From Hydrogenophaga sp. (GTDB lineage Bacteria > Pseudomonadota > Gammaproteobacteria > Burkholderiales > Burkholderiaceae_C), in contig NZ_JAUSCF010000012.1 of NCBI RefSeq assembly GCF_030651625.1, forward strand, positions 1 to 64,000: a DNA stretch of 64,000 bases. The letters are read 5' to 3'. Shown here piece by piece: positions 51,686-61,940 of the stretch (the stretch's first letter is position 1; each line of letters opens with the position of its first letter). Both the position numbers and the translations under genes were made by a program. The notes under the pieces are model-generated. The model did not search any database and was not told the origin of the DNA. It saw only the letters and a list, made by a program, of their open reading frames with translations.

Positions 51686-54600
51686 ATGTGGTTCACCCGC
51701 ATCTCCCTGCTCAACCCGGTGTTCGCCACCATGGTGATGGTGGCCTTCGTGGTGCTGGGGGTGTTCTCGTTTCAGCGGCTGCAAGTGGACCAGTTCCCCA
51801 GCATCGACTTCCCGGTCGTGGTCGTCACCACGGCCTATCCAGGCGCATCGCCGGAGATTGTGGAGTCCGAAGTCACCAAGCGGGTTGAAGAAGCCGTCAA
51901 CGCGATCGCGGGCGTGAACGCCATCACCTCGCGAAGCTACGAGGGCTCTTCGATTGTCATCGTTGAATTCCAGCTCACGGTGGACGGGCGCAAAGGCGCC
52001 GAGGATGTGCGCGAGAAGATCGCCATCCTGCGCCCGGTGTTCCGCGACGAAGTGGAAGAGCCGCGCGTGTTGCGCTTCGATCCGGCCAGCCGCGCCATCT
52101 GGTCGGTGGCCGTCATTCCCGAAGCAATCAACGGCCAGGCCCCGAGCGCAGTCGAGCTCACCACCTGGGCCGAACAGACCCTGAAGAAGCGTCTGGAGAA
52201 CGTGCGAGGCGTGGGCTCCGTGAATCTGGTGGGTGGCACTCGCCGCGCCATCAACATCGACCTTGACCCCGTGGCCATGGAGGCCCTTGGCGTGTCGGCC
52301 GATCAGATCGCCAACGCGGTGCGCAACGAAAACCAGGACCTGCCCGTGGGCGCGCTCAAGACCGGCGAGCGCGAGCGCGTCGTGCAGGTGCTTTCGCGCT
52401 TGCACAACCCGGATGATTTCAACGGCATCATCGTCGCGCGTCGTGGCGGACAGGCGGTGAGGCTGGGCGAACTGGCCCGCATCACAGACGGCACCGAAGA
52501 AGTGGAAAGCCTGGCGCTCTACAACGGACAGCGCACACTGTTGCTGCAGGTTCAGAAAGCCCAGGACGAAAACACCATAGCCGTGACCGACGGACTCAAG
52601 GCGGCGGTGGAAACCCTCGCGGCAGAGTTGCCTCCGGGCATGCGGCTGGAGCAAATTGCCGACGGTTCACGGCCGATCCGGGTGTCGGTGGACAACGTTC
52701 GCCGCACCTTGATCGAAGGCGCCTTGCTGACGGTGCTGATCGTGTTTCTGTTTCTCAACTCGTGGCGTTCCACCGTCATCACCGGCCTCACCTTGCCGAT
52801 CGCGCTCATCGGCACCTTCTTCTTCATGAACCTGTTCGGGTTCACCATCAACATGATCACGCTGATGGCACTCACGCTGTCGGTCGGGCTGCTGATCGAC
52901 GACGCCATCGTGGTGCGCGAAAACATCGTGCGCCACGTGCAGATGGGCAAAACGCCTTACCAGGCCGCGCTGGACGGCACCCAGGAGATCGGTCTGGCGG
53001 TGCTGGCCACCACGCTGTCCATTGTGGCGGTGTTCCTGCCCATCGGCTTCATGGGCGGCATCATCGGCAAGTTCTTCCACGAGTTCGGTATCACGATGGT
53101 GGCCGCCGTGCTGATCTCCATGTTCGTGAGCTTCACGCTCGACCCCATGCTGTCGTCCATCTGGCACGACCCGGCGATTGAACAGCACGGCCAGCCGTTC
53201 CGGCCCAAGACCTGGTACGACCGCACCATCGGCCGCGTCACCCACTGGTTTGACGGTGTCCAGGACGACCTGACGGAAGCCTACCAGGGCGCACTGAAAT
53301 GGTCGCTCAGGCACAAGCTGCTCACGCTGGGCCTGGCGCTGGCCACCTTTGTCGGCAGCCTGTTCATCGTGCCCGTGCTGGGCAGCGAATTTGTCCCCAA
53401 GGCCGACTTCTCCGAAACCTCGCTCAGCTTCCATACACCGGTGGGCTCATCCCTGCAGACCACCGAAGCCAAGACAAAACAGGTCGAGGCGATCCTGCGC
53501 GAGTTTCCGGAGGTGCAGTACACGCTCTCCACCATCAACACCGGTAACGCCCAGGGCGCCATGTACGCCAGCGTCTACGTGCGCCTGGTGGACCGCAAAG
53601 ACCGCTTGCTGAGCGCGGACGCCATGTCGGCCCAGTTGCGTGAGCGCCTGCGCAGCGTGCCGGGCATCACCGTCACGCACGTGGGCCTGCTCGATGCGGT
53701 GGGGGGCAACAAGCAGGTGGAGTTTTCACTGCAAGGCGATGACCTTGTCGAGCTTGAACGGCTGACCACCCAGGTGATGGACCGAATCCGGCCGATCGTG
53801 GGCCTGGTGGACCTCGACGCGAGCGTCAAGCCCGACAAGCCGACGGTCGATGTGCGGGTGCGCCGCGACATCGCGTCCGACGCGGGCTTGAACGCGGCCA
53901 TGGTGGCCAACAGCCTGCGCACCCTGGTGGCGGGGCAAACGGTGGGCAACTGGCGCGCGCAGGACGGACAAAGCTACAACGTCAACGTGCGGCTGCCACC
54001 GGAACAACGGGCACAAGCCAGTCAGCTGGAACAGTTGCCTTTCATGGTGGGGAACACGGGTGGCGAGGGGTCGGCCGTGGTTCGGCTTGGTCAGATCGCC
54101 GAGGTGGTCGAATCCACCGGTCCCAACCAGATCAACCGCCGCAACCTCAACCGCGAAGTGGCCATCACCGCCAATGTGTACGGCCGTTCGGCTGGCGAAG
54201 TCTCGACCGAAATCCGGCAGGTGCTCGACACAATCGCATTCCCTCCGGGCTACCGGCATGAATTCGGCGGCTCCACCAAGAACATGGAAGAATCGTTTGG
54301 CTACGCCTTGTCGGCGCTGGCGCTGGCGGTGATCTTCATCTACATGATTCTGGCCAGCCAGTTCCAGAGCTTTCTGCAGCCGCTCGCGCTGATGACCGCC
54401 CTGCCGCTGACGCTGATCGGCGTGGTGCTCACGCTCATGATGTTCGGCTCCACCATGAGCATGTTCTCGGTCATCGGCATCATCCTGCTGATGGGTCTGG
54501 TCACCAAGAACGCCATCCTGCTGGTCGACTTTGCCATTCGGGCCCGGGAAGGGCGCGCCGGCATGGAGGCGCTGGAACGCGAGCCGGCGCTGTTGATGGC

Positions 54601-54892
54601 CGCCCGTGTCCGCCTGCGCCCCATCCTCATGACCACACTGGCCATGGTGTTCGGCATGGTGCCCCTGGCGTTTGCGCTCACGGAAGGTTCGGAACAGCGC
54701 GCGCCCATGGGCCAGGCCGTCATCGGCGGTGTGATCACGTCGTCACTGCTGACGCTGGTGGTCGTTCCGGTGGTGTACTGCTACATGGACGATCTGGCCC
54801 AGTGGTTCCGGCGGCGGCTGGGTCTGGCGCCCCGCACATTGCCCTTCACGCCTGCACCGCCTGTCACGCCGGCGCAGTCGGACGCTCAGTAA
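51686..54892 (+). CDS. RND efflux pump, inner-membrane transporter (HAE1 class)
   Basis: A 1068-residue AcrB-like pump with twelve membrane segments, duplicated halves and the proton-relay Asp pair in [13 protein letters not shown]. It carries a [14 protein letters not shown]-type start of the second periplasmic half. With the adaptor and the TolC-like protein at 56082 it should export hydrophobic or amphipathic compounds; the substrate range cannot be read. The adaptor is on the same transcript. Confidence 0.95.
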   Translation: MWFTRISLLNPVFATMVMVAFVVLGVFSFQRLQVDQFPSIDFPVVVVTTAYPGASPEIVESEVTKRVEEAVNAIAGVNAITSRSYEGSSIVIVEFQLTVDGRKGAEDVREKIAILRPVFRDEVEEPRVLRFDPASRAIWSVAVIPEAINGQAPSAVELTTWAEQTLKKRLENVRGVGSVNLVGGTRRAINIDLDPVAMEALGVSADQIANAVRNENQDLPVGALKTGERERVVQVLSRLHNPDDFNGIIVARRGGQAVRLGELARITDGTEEVESLALYNGQRTLLLQVQKAQDENTIAVTDGLKAAVETLAAELPPGMRLEQIADGSRPIRVSVDNVRRTLIEGALLTVLIVFLFLNSWRSTVITGLTLPIALIGTFFFMNLFGFTINMITLMALTLSVGLLIDDAIVVRENIVRHVQMGKTPYQAALDGTQEIGLAVLATTLSIVAVFLPIGFMGGIIGKFFHEFGITMVAAVLISMFVSFTLDPMLSSIWHDPAIEQHGQPFRPKTWYDRTIGRVTHWFDGVQDDLTEAYQGALKWSLRHKLLTLGLALATFVGSLFIVPVLGSEFVPKADFSETSLSFHTPVGSSLQTTEAKTKQVEAILREFPEVQYTLSTINTGNAQGAMYASVYVRLVDRKDRLLSADAMSAQLRERLRSVPGITVTHVGLLDAVGGNKQVEFSLQGDDLVELERLTTQVMDRIRPIVGLVDLDASVKPDKPTVDVRVRRDIASDAGLNAAMVANSLRTLVAGQTVGNWRAQDGQSYNVNVRLPPEQRAQASQLEQLPFMVGNTGGEGSAVVRLGQIAEVVESTGPNQINRRNLNREVAITANVYGRSAGEVSTEIRQVLDTIAFPPGYRHEFGGSTKNMEESFGYALSALALAVIFIYMILASQFQSFLQPLALMTALPLTLIGVVLTLMMFGSTMSMFSVIGIILLMGLVTKNAILLVDFAIRAREGRAGMEALEREPALLMAARVRLRPILMTTLAMVFGMVPLAFALTEGSEQRAPMGQAVIGGVITSSLLTLVVVPVVYCYMDDLAQWFRRRLGLAPRTLPFTPAPPVTPAQSDAQ

Positions 54893-54912
54893 AATGCCAC
54901 ATCGACGTACAA

Positions 54913-54930
54913 TATACCCCAAGGAGTATA
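54913..54930 (+). promoter_or_regulatory. Palindrome overlapping the pcm ribosome-binding site
   Basis: TATACCCCAAGGAGTATA is a near-perfect inverted repeat with GG/CC pairs around AA, similar to CsoR/CstR-type operators (ATACCCC-GGGTAT). The right half contains AAGGAG, the ribosome-binding site of pcm four bases before the ATG. It may be an operator, or simply a ribosome-binding site in an AT-rich setting. Confidence 0.4.
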
Positions 54931-54934
54931 AGTA

Positions 54935-55639
54935 ATGACAGCGCCCACCACCTCCAACCGGCTCGGCCTCGATCAGGCCCGGTTCAACATGATCGAACAG
55001 CAGATCCGCCCCTGGGAGGTTCTGGATGCCCAGGTGCTGGACCTGTTGACCCGCGTGCATCGGGAAGAATTTGCGCCGGCAGCGCACCGGGCGCTGGCTT
55101 TTGCCGACATGGAACTGCCGCTCACCCAGCCTGCGGCTGAAGGCAAGGTCATGCTGGCACCGCGCGTCGAGGCTCGCATGCTGCAGGACCTGCAGCTTCA
55201 GCCCGGCGACAAGGTGCTGGAAATCGGAACCGGCAGCGGTCACATGGCAGCCCTCATGGCCAGCCTTGCGCAGCGTGTGGTCACCCTGGAAATCGATGAA
55301 ACCCTGGCCAGCGCCGCGCGGCGCAACCTTCAGAACGCCGGCATCAACAACGTGGACGTGCGGGTGGCCGATGCCACAGCCCAGCAGTTCGCAGCATGTG
55401 CCACCGAAGCGCCCTACAACGCCATCTTGCTCAGCGGATCGGTGACCGAAGTGCCTGCGACCTTGCTCAGCCTGCTCGCGCCCGGCGGACGCCTGATGGC
55501 CATTGTGGGCGACGAACCCATGATGCGCGCCACCATCGTCACCCGTACGGCCGAAGCCGCGTTCCAGACCGCCCAGCCCTGGGACACGGTAGCGCCCAGG
55601 CTCCTGCATTTCCCTGAACCCTCCCGCTTCCATTTCTAA
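54935..55639 (+). CDS. pcm: Protein-L-isoaspartate O-methyltransferase
   Basis: A 234-residue methyltransferase with the SAM-binding motif VLEIGTGSGHMAALMA, a motif LELDET-like VVTLEIDETLA and a C-terminal RTAEAAFQTAQPWDTVAPRL. It repairs isoaspartyl residues in aged proteins. It is followed by a rhodanese gene and the TolC-like gene, separating the latter from the RND pump. The ATG at 54935 follows AAGGAG. Confidence 0.9.
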   Translation: MTAPTTSNRLGLDQARFNMIEQQIRPWEVLDAQVLDLLTRVHREEFAPAAHRALAFADMELPLTQPAAEGKVMLAPRVEARMLQDLQLQPGDKVLEIGTGSGHMAALMASLAQRVVTLEIDETLASAARRNLQNAGINNVDVRVADATAQQFAACATEAPYNAILLSGSVTEVPATLLSLLAPGGRLMAIVGDEPMMRATIVTRTAEAAFQTAQPWDTVAPRLLHFPEPSRFHF

Positions 55640-55652
55640 GGCAGCCCCAGCC

Positions 55653-56003
55653 ATGAACGCCATCCAGCCGTCCCACTTCGCGCAGTGGCTTGAGCATGCC
55701 AGGGCGCGCGCTCCTGAAGGCCCTTTGCCGGTCGTGCTGGACGTGCGCGAACCTTGGGAATTCCAGACCGCTTCCGTGACACCCAATGACTTCGAGTTGA
55801 CAAAGATGCCGATGCGCTCTGTGCCCGCGCGCTACATGGAACTGGACCGTTCGCGGCCGATCGCCTGCCTCTGCCACCATGGGGCGCGAAGTGCACAGGT
55901 GGTGCGTTTCCTCATGGAACAGGGCTTTACTGAAGTGGTCAACATCCACGGTGGCATTCACGCCTGGTCACAGGAAAAAGATCCTTCGGTGCCGCAGTAT
56001 TGA
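55653..56003 (+). CDS. Rhodanese-like sulfurtransferase
   Basis: A 116-residue single-domain rhodanese with the active-site loop CHHGARS and the DVREPWEF motif of the family. It can move sulfane sulfur from a donor to thiols. It lies 13 bases after pcm, so is presumably cotranscribed with it. The physiological acceptor is unknown. Confidence 0.9.
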   Translation: MNAIQPSHFAQWLEHARARAPEGPLPVVLDVREPWEFQTASVTPNDFELTKMPMRSVPARYMELDRSRPIACLCHHGARSAQVVRFLMEQGFTEVVNIHGGIHAWSQEKDPSVPQY

Positions 56004-56081
56004 ACTCTTCAGGCGCGACCGCGCCGCTCTGGGTCCGCCCGCCATGGGTTATTCAGTCTTTCTTTCATAAAGGTTCCTGTC

Positions 56082-57440
56082 ATGACGCCCTACTCAGCCA
56101 GCCCACAGCCCACTCGCACCCGGTCTGCCCTGGGTCGCTCGGCCCTCGCTGCCCTGCTCTCGCTCGGCACAATGGGCGCGCAGGCACAGAATCTGGTGGA
56201 ACTGTTCGAGGATGCCCGTGGCTTTGATGCCAGCTACCTTTCTGCACGTTCACAGTTTGATGCCAATCTCGCACGCGCAGAACAGGCACGAGCAGGGCTC
56301 CTGCCCCAGGCGGGTCTGTCCGCCGGTGCAAGCTGGGGCAACGTCGACACCGCAGGTATCGGGTCAAGCCGCAACGTCAACAACCAGAACGTGACGCTCT
56401 CGGCCAACCAACCCCTTTACCGCCCGGCCAACAGGCTGGCTTTCGAACAGGGACAATTGTTGATCGATGTGGCCCGGGCGCAACTGGTTGAGGCCGAACA
56501 GGACCTGGTCTTGCGAACCACCACCGCCTACTTCGATGTATTGGCTGCCGTTGACACGCTGGCCTTTGTGCAGGCACAGAAATCCGCCGTGGGCGAGCAG
56601 TTGGCTGCTGCCAAGCGCAACTTTGAAGTCGGCACCACCACCATCACCGATTCGCGCGAAGCGCAAGCCCGCTTCGACCTTGTGCTGGCGCAGGAAATTG
56701 CTGCCGAGAACGACCTCCGGGTCAAGCGGCTCGCGCTGGACCAGCTCGTGGGAAAGAATGGCGTGACACCCCGGCCCTTGGCAATACCGGTCGCGTTGCC
56801 GGCCATCAGCCCGGCCGATCCGGAAGCCTGGGTCGCGCAGGCCGAAGCGGCACACCCCACCCTTCTTCAAGCCACACGAAGCCTGGAAGTTGCCCAGCTT
56901 GAAACCCGCAAGGCCGAGGCAGGGCACAAGCCCACACTCGATCTGGTGGGCCAGTACCAGGTCGCGCGCGGACCTTCCACGGTGTTTCCGACCGCTGGCA
57001 ATGTGCGCACCAACACCGCCAGTGTGGGCGTGCAGTTCAACTTGCCGCTGTTTGCCGGCTACGCGATCCAGAATCGGGTCAAGGAAACACTGGCGCTCGA
57101 AGAAAAGGCCCGCACCGACCTCGAAGCCGCCAGACGCGGTGTGACACAGGCCACCCGCAGCGCCTACTTTGGCGTGCTTTCCGGCCAAGGCCAGGTCAAG
57201 GCACTGGAAGCCGCAGAGGCCTCCAGCCAAAGCGCGCTGGAGGCCAACCAGCTCGGCTATCAGGTGGGCGTGCGAATCAACATCGACGTGCTCAACGCCC
57301 AAAGCCAGCTGTTCCAGACCAAGCGCGATCTGGCACAGGCCCGCTACAACGTTCTTTTGGGTCAGCTGCGACTCAAGCAGGCCAGCGGTCAACTCACCCC
57401 CGCAGACCTGCAAGCCATCAACGCCCTGCTCGCCCAGTAA
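56082..57440 (+). CDS. TolC-family outer-membrane channel
   Basis: A 452-residue outer-membrane efflux protein. The signal peptide ends near residue 26 (LLSLGTMGAQA), followed by two homologous halves of alternating coiled coils, e.g. DVLAAVDTLAFVQAQKSAVGEQLAAAKRNF. It forms the exit duct for the RND pump at 51686 and perhaps other pumps or type I secretion. It sits downstream of pcm and the rhodanese rather than next to the pump. Confidence 0.93.
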   Translation: MTPYSASPQPTRTRSALGRSALAALLSLGTMGAQAQNLVELFEDARGFDASYLSARSQFDANLARAEQARAGLLPQAGLSAGASWGNVDTAGIGSSRNVNNQNVTLSANQPLYRPANRLAFEQGQLLIDVARAQLVEAEQDLVLRTTTAYFDVLAAVDTLAFVQAQKSAVGEQLAAAKRNFEVGTTTITDSREAQARFDLVLAQEIAAENDLRVKRLALDQLVGKNGVTPRPLAIPVALPAISPADPEAWVAQAEAAHPTLLQATRSLEVAQLETRKAEAGHKPTLDLVGQYQVARGPSTVFPTAGNVRTNTASVGVQFNLPLFAGYAIQNRVKETLALEEKARTDLEAARRGVTQATRSAYFGVLSGQGQVKALEAAEASSQSALEANQLGYQVGVRINIDVLNAQSQLFQTKRDLAQARYNVLLGQLRLKQASGQLTPADLQAINALLAQ

Positions 57441-57508
57441 AAGCGAGCTACACTGCCCGGCACGCATGCGCCAAGCGCGGTCTTGCCTGCGATCAGTGAA
57501 GGGTTTTC

Positions 57509-58249
57509 ATGCAAGCAGTGAATGTGCTGTGCATCAAGTGGGGCAAAAAATACGGCCCGGAGTACGTCAACAAGCTGCACAACATGGTCGGGCGCAATCT
57601 CAGGCGTCCTTTCCGCTTTGTGTGCCTGACCGATGATGCAGCGGGGATCGATCCCCAGATCGAAGTCAAACCGATCCCGGCCATCGGCTTCGACGAATTT
57701 GATCAACGCAAGCCATGGACTTTCGCCCACGGCTGGCTCAAGCTCACCAGCTTCGCCAATCCCCTGTACGACCTTCAAGGCCGAACGCTTTTTCTCGACC
57801 TCGACATCGTCATCCTCGACAGTCTCGACCCCTTCTTTGATCAAAAAGGCGACTTCATCGTCATCAAGGAATGGGACAAGTCCGACGGCACCGGGAACAC
57901 GTCGGCCTACCTCTACACGATCGGCGCGCACACCGACGCCCTTGAACACCTGAAAAACAACTACCCAGCGTCCATTGCCGACGTGCGCAATGAGCAGGAA
58001 TTCATCACAGGCTATCTCTCGCGCCAGGGCAAGCTCAGCTACTGGCCCGAAGCGTGGTGCCGCAGCTTCAAGCGGCACTGCCTGCGGCGCGGCCTCATGG
58101 GCTGGTTCGCACCACCGCAGATCCCGTCAGGCGCCCGCATCATTGCCTTCCACGGCAAACCCAACCCCCCCGATGCGATAGCCGGTGTGAGCGGCAAGTG
58201 GTACCGCCGCGTCATGCCCACGCAGTGGGTTGCCGACCATTGGCGGTGA
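57509..58249 (+). CDS. Glycosyltransferase-like protein with DxD motif
   Basis: A 246-residue protein, cytoplasmic or peripheral, with LFLDLDIVILDSLDPFF carrying the metal/nucleotide-sugar DxD typical of GT-A enzymes, then WLKLTSFANPL and FAHGW. It is not a clear member of a named glycosyltransferase family to me. Its stop overlaps the GTG start of the waaA-type gene, so it likely decorates lipopolysaccharide core. Donor sugar unknown. Confidence 0.8.
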   Translation: MQAVNVLCIKWGKKYGPEYVNKLHNMVGRNLRRPFRFVCLTDDAAGIDPQIEVKPIPAIGFDEFDQRKPWTFAHGWLKLTSFANPLYDLQGRTLFLDLDIVILDSLDPFFDQKGDFIVIKEWDKSDGTGNTSAYLYTIGAHTDALEHLKNNYPASIADVRNEQEFITGYLSRQGKLSYWPEAWCRSFKRHCLRRGLMGWFAPPQIPSGARIIAFHGKPNPPDAIAGVSGKWYRRVMPTQWVADHWR

Positions 58250-60258
58250 AAGACCCAACCCCCTGGCAGCGGGGGTACCGCGTGCTCAGCCGCCTGCTGA
58301 TGCTGCCTGTGCTGGCATGGCTGTGGTGGCGGGGCCGCAAGGAGCCAGGTTACCGCCACCGCATGGGCGAGCGACTGGGCTTCCTGTGCACCCATCCGGC
58401 GACTTCGGGGTGCATCCTCATCCAGGCCGCATCCGTGGGCGAGGTGCAGGCCGCCCGCCCGCTGATTCAGGCGCTGCGGGCCCATTGGCCCGACCACGCC
58501 CTCATGGTCAGCACCCACACACCCACTGGCGCTGCCACACTGCGCGACCACTGGGGCGAGGCGATTGCGCATGTGTTTTCGCCGCTGGACACCCCGGGTG
58601 CCTGCGGCCGCTTCCTGGACCGCCTGCAACCCCGCATGCTGGTGCTGCTGGAGCGCGAACTCTGGCCCGAACTGCTGCTGCAATGCCGGCAGCGCGCCAT
58701 CCCGGTCGTTCTGGTCAATGCCCGGCTCTCCGAGCACTCCCTGCGCCTCTACCAGCGCTGGCCGGGTCTGATGGCGCCCATCTGGTCGCAGTTGACGCTG
58801 GTGGCGGCCGCAGACCGCGCCAGCATGGCCCGCCTGCAGGAACTGGGCATACCCACCGAGCGACTGGTCGACACCGGCAACCTGAAGTTCGACACACCCA
58901 CCCCACCCGCAGAGGCGCGGCCTGCACCGCCCTGGCTCAACGGTCGCACCGTGATCGTGGCCGGCAGCACCCACGAAGCCGAAGAAACAGCCCTGCTGGC
59001 GGCCTGGCCTGCCTGGCAAGCCCTCCATCCACGCGCTCTGCTGATCCTGGTGCCACGTCATCCTCAGCGCTTTGAAGCCGTGGCGACCAAGCTGGAAAAG
59101 CTGGGCTTGATCCATGCGCGGCACAGCCGGGGCGAAACCCCATCGGCCCAGACCCAGGTGTTGCTGGGTGACACCATGGGCGAGTTGTCGCACTGGTACC
59201 GGCTGTCCACCGTGTGCTTCATCGGCGGCACGCTGGCACCCATCGGCGGGCACAATCCGCTGGAAGCGCTGGCCATGGGCAAGCCCGTGCTCTTTGGACC
59301 CCACATCCGCAACGCCCAGACCCTGTTCGAGGCCATCGAAACTGCGGGCGCAGGCCAGCGGGTCGCCAGCGCTGATGAATTGCTTGCAACGGCAGAGGTC
59401 TGGATCGCGCAAACCGATGGGCTGAGCCAGAAAGCGTTGCGAGCCACCGAATTCATGCAATTGCACCAAGGCGCCACGCAAAGATGCATGCAGCGCCTGG
59501 TGCCGCTGCTGGGGCATCCACCTGCACCCCTGCAATGCACAGGAATGCAGCACGAAACCTTGTGGTTCGACCCCGATCGCCTGCCTTCCATTGGTCAAGA
59601 ACAGTTCTCCCCTCCACAGCCACACAGGGCACACCGCTCGCTCGCCACCGGAAGCGGCCGTGGCCAAGCCCACTTGGTGAACATTGCGGGCAATGAAGCT
59701 GTGCTCAGACACTACCGCAGAGGCGGATTCATTGCACGGCTCAGTGAAGACCAGTATTGGAAAAAACCCGCCCACCACAGCAGGGCCATGCGGGAATTCA
59801 GCTTGTTGAGATTCATGCGCTCGTGGGATTTGCCAGTGCCAGTGCCGCTGGCCGCCCGCCACAGTCCCAGTGGCTGGTTCTACCGGGCCGACATCCTGGT
59901 CGCACTCATACCGGACAGCCAGAACGTTGCGCAACTCCTGTCGCAACGCCAGCTGGAACCGGGTGAATGGCATGCCCTGGGACGGACCATCCGGCTGTTG
60001 CATGACCGGCAGATTTTTCACGCCGACCTCAACTGCCACAACCTGCTGCTCGACGCCAGGGGTCTGGCCTGGGTGGTTGACTTTGATCGTTGTGAGATCC
60101 GGCCAGGCAACCCATGGAAGCAAGCCAACCTGGCCCGCCTGCAGCGCTCCCTGCGCAAGGAAAAGGGCAAGCGCCCGATATTCCATTGGAATGAAGCCGA
60201 CTGGGCAAACCTGTTGCAGGGATACCACTCGCACGGCATGCCTTCCCCCGATCCTTGA
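58246..60258 (+). CDS. waaA: Fused Kdo transferase (WaaA) and Kdo kinase (KdkA-like)
   Basis: One open frame of 670 residues. Residues 1 to about 425 are a Kdo transferase (N-terminal membrane anchor RLLMLPVLAWLWWRGRKEPGY, then GERLGF, QAASVGEV, GAGTTHEAEE-like GSTHEAEE and the late GGTLAPIGGHNPLEAL). From about 434 a lipopolysaccharide kinase domain follows with HADLNCHNLLLD near 592 and VVDFDRCE as the catalytic and metal loops. It adds Kdo to lipid A and should phosphorylate it. In many bacteria the two are separate genes. No stop codon or frameshift separates them. Confidence 0.9.
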   Translation: MKDPTPWQRGYRVLSRLLMLPVLAWLWWRGRKEPGYRHRMGERLGFLCTHPATSGCILIQAASVGEVQAARPLIQALRAHWPDHALMVSTHTPTGAATLRDHWGEAIAHVFSPLDTPGACGRFLDRLQPRMLVLLERELWPELLLQCRQRAIPVVLVNARLSEHSLRLYQRWPGLMAPIWSQLTLVAAADRASMARLQELGIPTERLVDTGNLKFDTPTPPAEARPAPPWLNGRTVIVAGSTHEAEETALLAAWPAWQALHPRALLILVPRHPQRFEAVATKLEKLGLIHARHSRGETPSAQTQVLLGDTMGELSHWYRLSTVCFIGGTLAPIGGHNPLEALAMGKPVLFGPHIRNAQTLFEAIETAGAGQRVASADELLATAEVWIAQTDGLSQKALRATEFMQLHQGATQRCMQRLVPLLGHPPAPLQCTGMQHETLWFDPDRLPSIGQEQFSPPQPHRAHRSLATGSGRGQAHLVNIAGNEAVLRHYRRGGFIARLSEDQYWKKPAHHSRAMREFSLLRFMRSWDLPVPVPLAARHSPSGWFYRADILVALIPDSQNVAQLLSQRQLEPGEWHALGRTIRLLHDRQIFHADLNCHNLLLDARGLAWVVDFDRCEIRPGNPWKQANLARLQRSLRKEKGKRPIFHWNEADWANLLQGYHSHGMPSPDP

Positions 60259-60713
60259 AGGTCCTGACAGGGGGAGGCAGAGGGCGGATTGCCCTCCGCA
60301 TCGACTTCAATACGACAGAATAACTCGAAACCGTGTGGCAAAATCACGGGTTTATGGTCGGCATAAGCCCGGTAGCGTCCGACTTGTGCATTAATTTGGG
60401 GCAGAAGCGGAGGGGATCCGACAGGATCTGGTCGCCACTGCCTCGCACACGCTCACTACAGAACGCCCGGCTCCTCCCAAGGAGCCGTGTTTTTTGAGGA
60501 ACTACTACCGCAGATACTTGGAAAAAAGGCGCCATGCCGCCCGTTGTCATTTCGCACGGGTCGTGCGGGGCGTCGAGTGGATCCGCGTGCCTTCCATCCT
60601 GAAAGCTCAACCTTGCGCGCTCTTTGCTCTTCACTGCGATTGCTCACCACCCAGGCGACAGCTGGGGTGCGCCAGAGACTGGGCAGCCCGAGCGGGAAGA
60701 CAAGGTCCTCCCC
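60259..60713. other. Gene-free region with hairpins before ugd
   Basis: No gene was recognised in these 455 bases. The first half contains GATCCGACAGGATC and other stem-loops and ends in a good terminator at 60468-60495. This suggests either a small RNA or an attenuated leader. The half after the terminator leads to the ugd start without a clear ribosome-binding site apart from AAGGTCCTCCCC. Confidence 0.5.
60468..60495 (+). terminator. Intrinsic terminator in the waaA-ugd gap
   Basis: CGGCTCC, loop TCCCAA, GGAGCCG then TGTTTTTT forms a 7-bp stem with a T run. It lies about 210 bases after the waaA-type stop and 219 bases before ugd. Confidence 0.85.
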
Positions 60714-61880
60714 ATGAAAATCGCAGTCGTCGGCACCGGCTATGTGGGCTTGTCCAATGCTGTCCTGCTCGCAAAGTACAACGAGGTGGTGGCCCTTGAC
60801 ATTGTTCCTGCCCGCGTTGAAGCGATCAACGCCGGACGCAGCCCCATCGTCGACGACGACATCGCGCACCACCTCAAAACCCAGCCCCTGAAGCTCAAGG
60901 CAACGCTGGACAAAGCCGAGGCTTTCGCGGGGGCGACCTATGTGGTGATTGCCACCCCCACCAACTACGACCCCCAGACCAACTACTTCAACACCGAGTC
61001 GGTCGAAGGCGTGGCGCGTGGGGTGCTGGCGATCAACCCCGATGCCACGCTGATCATCCGGTCCACCGTACCGGTGGGCTACACCACAGCCCTTCGCAAG
61101 ACGCTGGGTACCCCGAACATCATCTTCGTCCCCGAATTCCTGCGCGAAGGCAAGGCCCTCCACGACAACCTGCACCCCTCGCGCATCATCGTGGGCGACA
61201 ACAGTGAGCAGGCGCGGCAATTTGCCGGATTGTTGCAAAAAGCCGCCCTCACTGACAACGCACCGGTGCTGTTCACCGATTCGACCGAAGCCGAAGCCAT
61301 CAAGCTGTTTTCGAACACCTACCTGGCCATGCGAGTGGCCTTTTTCAACGAACTCGACAGCTACGCCGTGGTGCACGGCCTGGACACCCGGCAGATCATC
61401 GAAGGTGTCAGCCTTGACCCTCGCATTGGCAACCACTACAACAACCCTTCGTTTGGCTACGGTGGTTACTGCCTGCCCAAGGACACCAAGCAATTGCTGG
61501 CCAACTACCAGGACGTTCCACAGAACCTCATTCAGGCCATCGTTCAGTCCAACACCACCCGCAAGGACTTCATCGCCGAATGCATCATCCGCAAACAGCC
61601 CCGCATCGTGGGTGTGCACCGGCTGATCATGAAGTCGGGCTCCGACAATTTCAGATCCTCCAGCATCCAGGGCATCATGAAACGCATCAAGGCCAAGGGC
61701 ATCGAGGTGATCGTTTTCGAGCCCGCCCTTGACGAACCGGAGTTCTTCCAATCACGGGTCGTCAACGATCTGGACGAATTCAAGCGCACCTCCGACCTGA
61801 TCATTGCGAATCGCATGACACCTGCCCTTCAGGACGTCAGGGACAAGGTGTATACACGCGATCTTTTTGAAAGCGACTGA
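60714..61880 (+). CDS. ugd: UDP-glucose 6-dehydrogenase
   Basis: A 388-residue enzyme, equal in length to E. coli Ugd and closely similar as remembered: [19 protein letters not shown] start, [37 protein letters not shown] and the catalytic Cys in [13 protein letters not shown]. It makes UDP-glucuronate for capsule, exopolysaccharide or LPS. The next genes suggest the start of an exopolysaccharide cluster. Confidence 0.95.
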   Translation: MKIAVVGTGYVGLSNAVLLAKYNEVVALDIVPARVEAINAGRSPIVDDDIAHHLKTQPLKLKATLDKAEAFAGATYVVIATPTNYDPQTNYFNTESVEGVARGVLAINPDATLIIRSTVPVGYTTALRKTLGTPNIIFVPEFLREGKALHDNLHPSRIIVGDNSEQARQFAGLLQKAALTDNAPVLFTDSTEAEAIKLFSNTYLAMRVAFFNELDSYAVVHGLDTRQIIEGVSLDPRIGNHYNNPSFGYGGYCLPKDTKQLLANYQDVPQNLIQAIVQSNTTRKDFIAECIIRKQPRIVGVHRLIMKSGSDNFRSSSIQGIMKRIKAKGIEVIVFEPALDEPEFFQSRVVNDLDEFKRTSDLIIANRMTPALQDVRDKVYTRDLFESD

Positions 61881-61940
61881 TCTCGGCAATCCTGATCGGT
61901 CGGCCATCCAAACCCAGCTTTTTTTCGCGAGATCCACGTC

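Noticed and set aside
58039-60234. Minus-strand frame of over 700 codons opposite the WaaA-kinase gene
   Set aside because: Antisense artefact of codon composition. All recognised motifs are on the plus strand.
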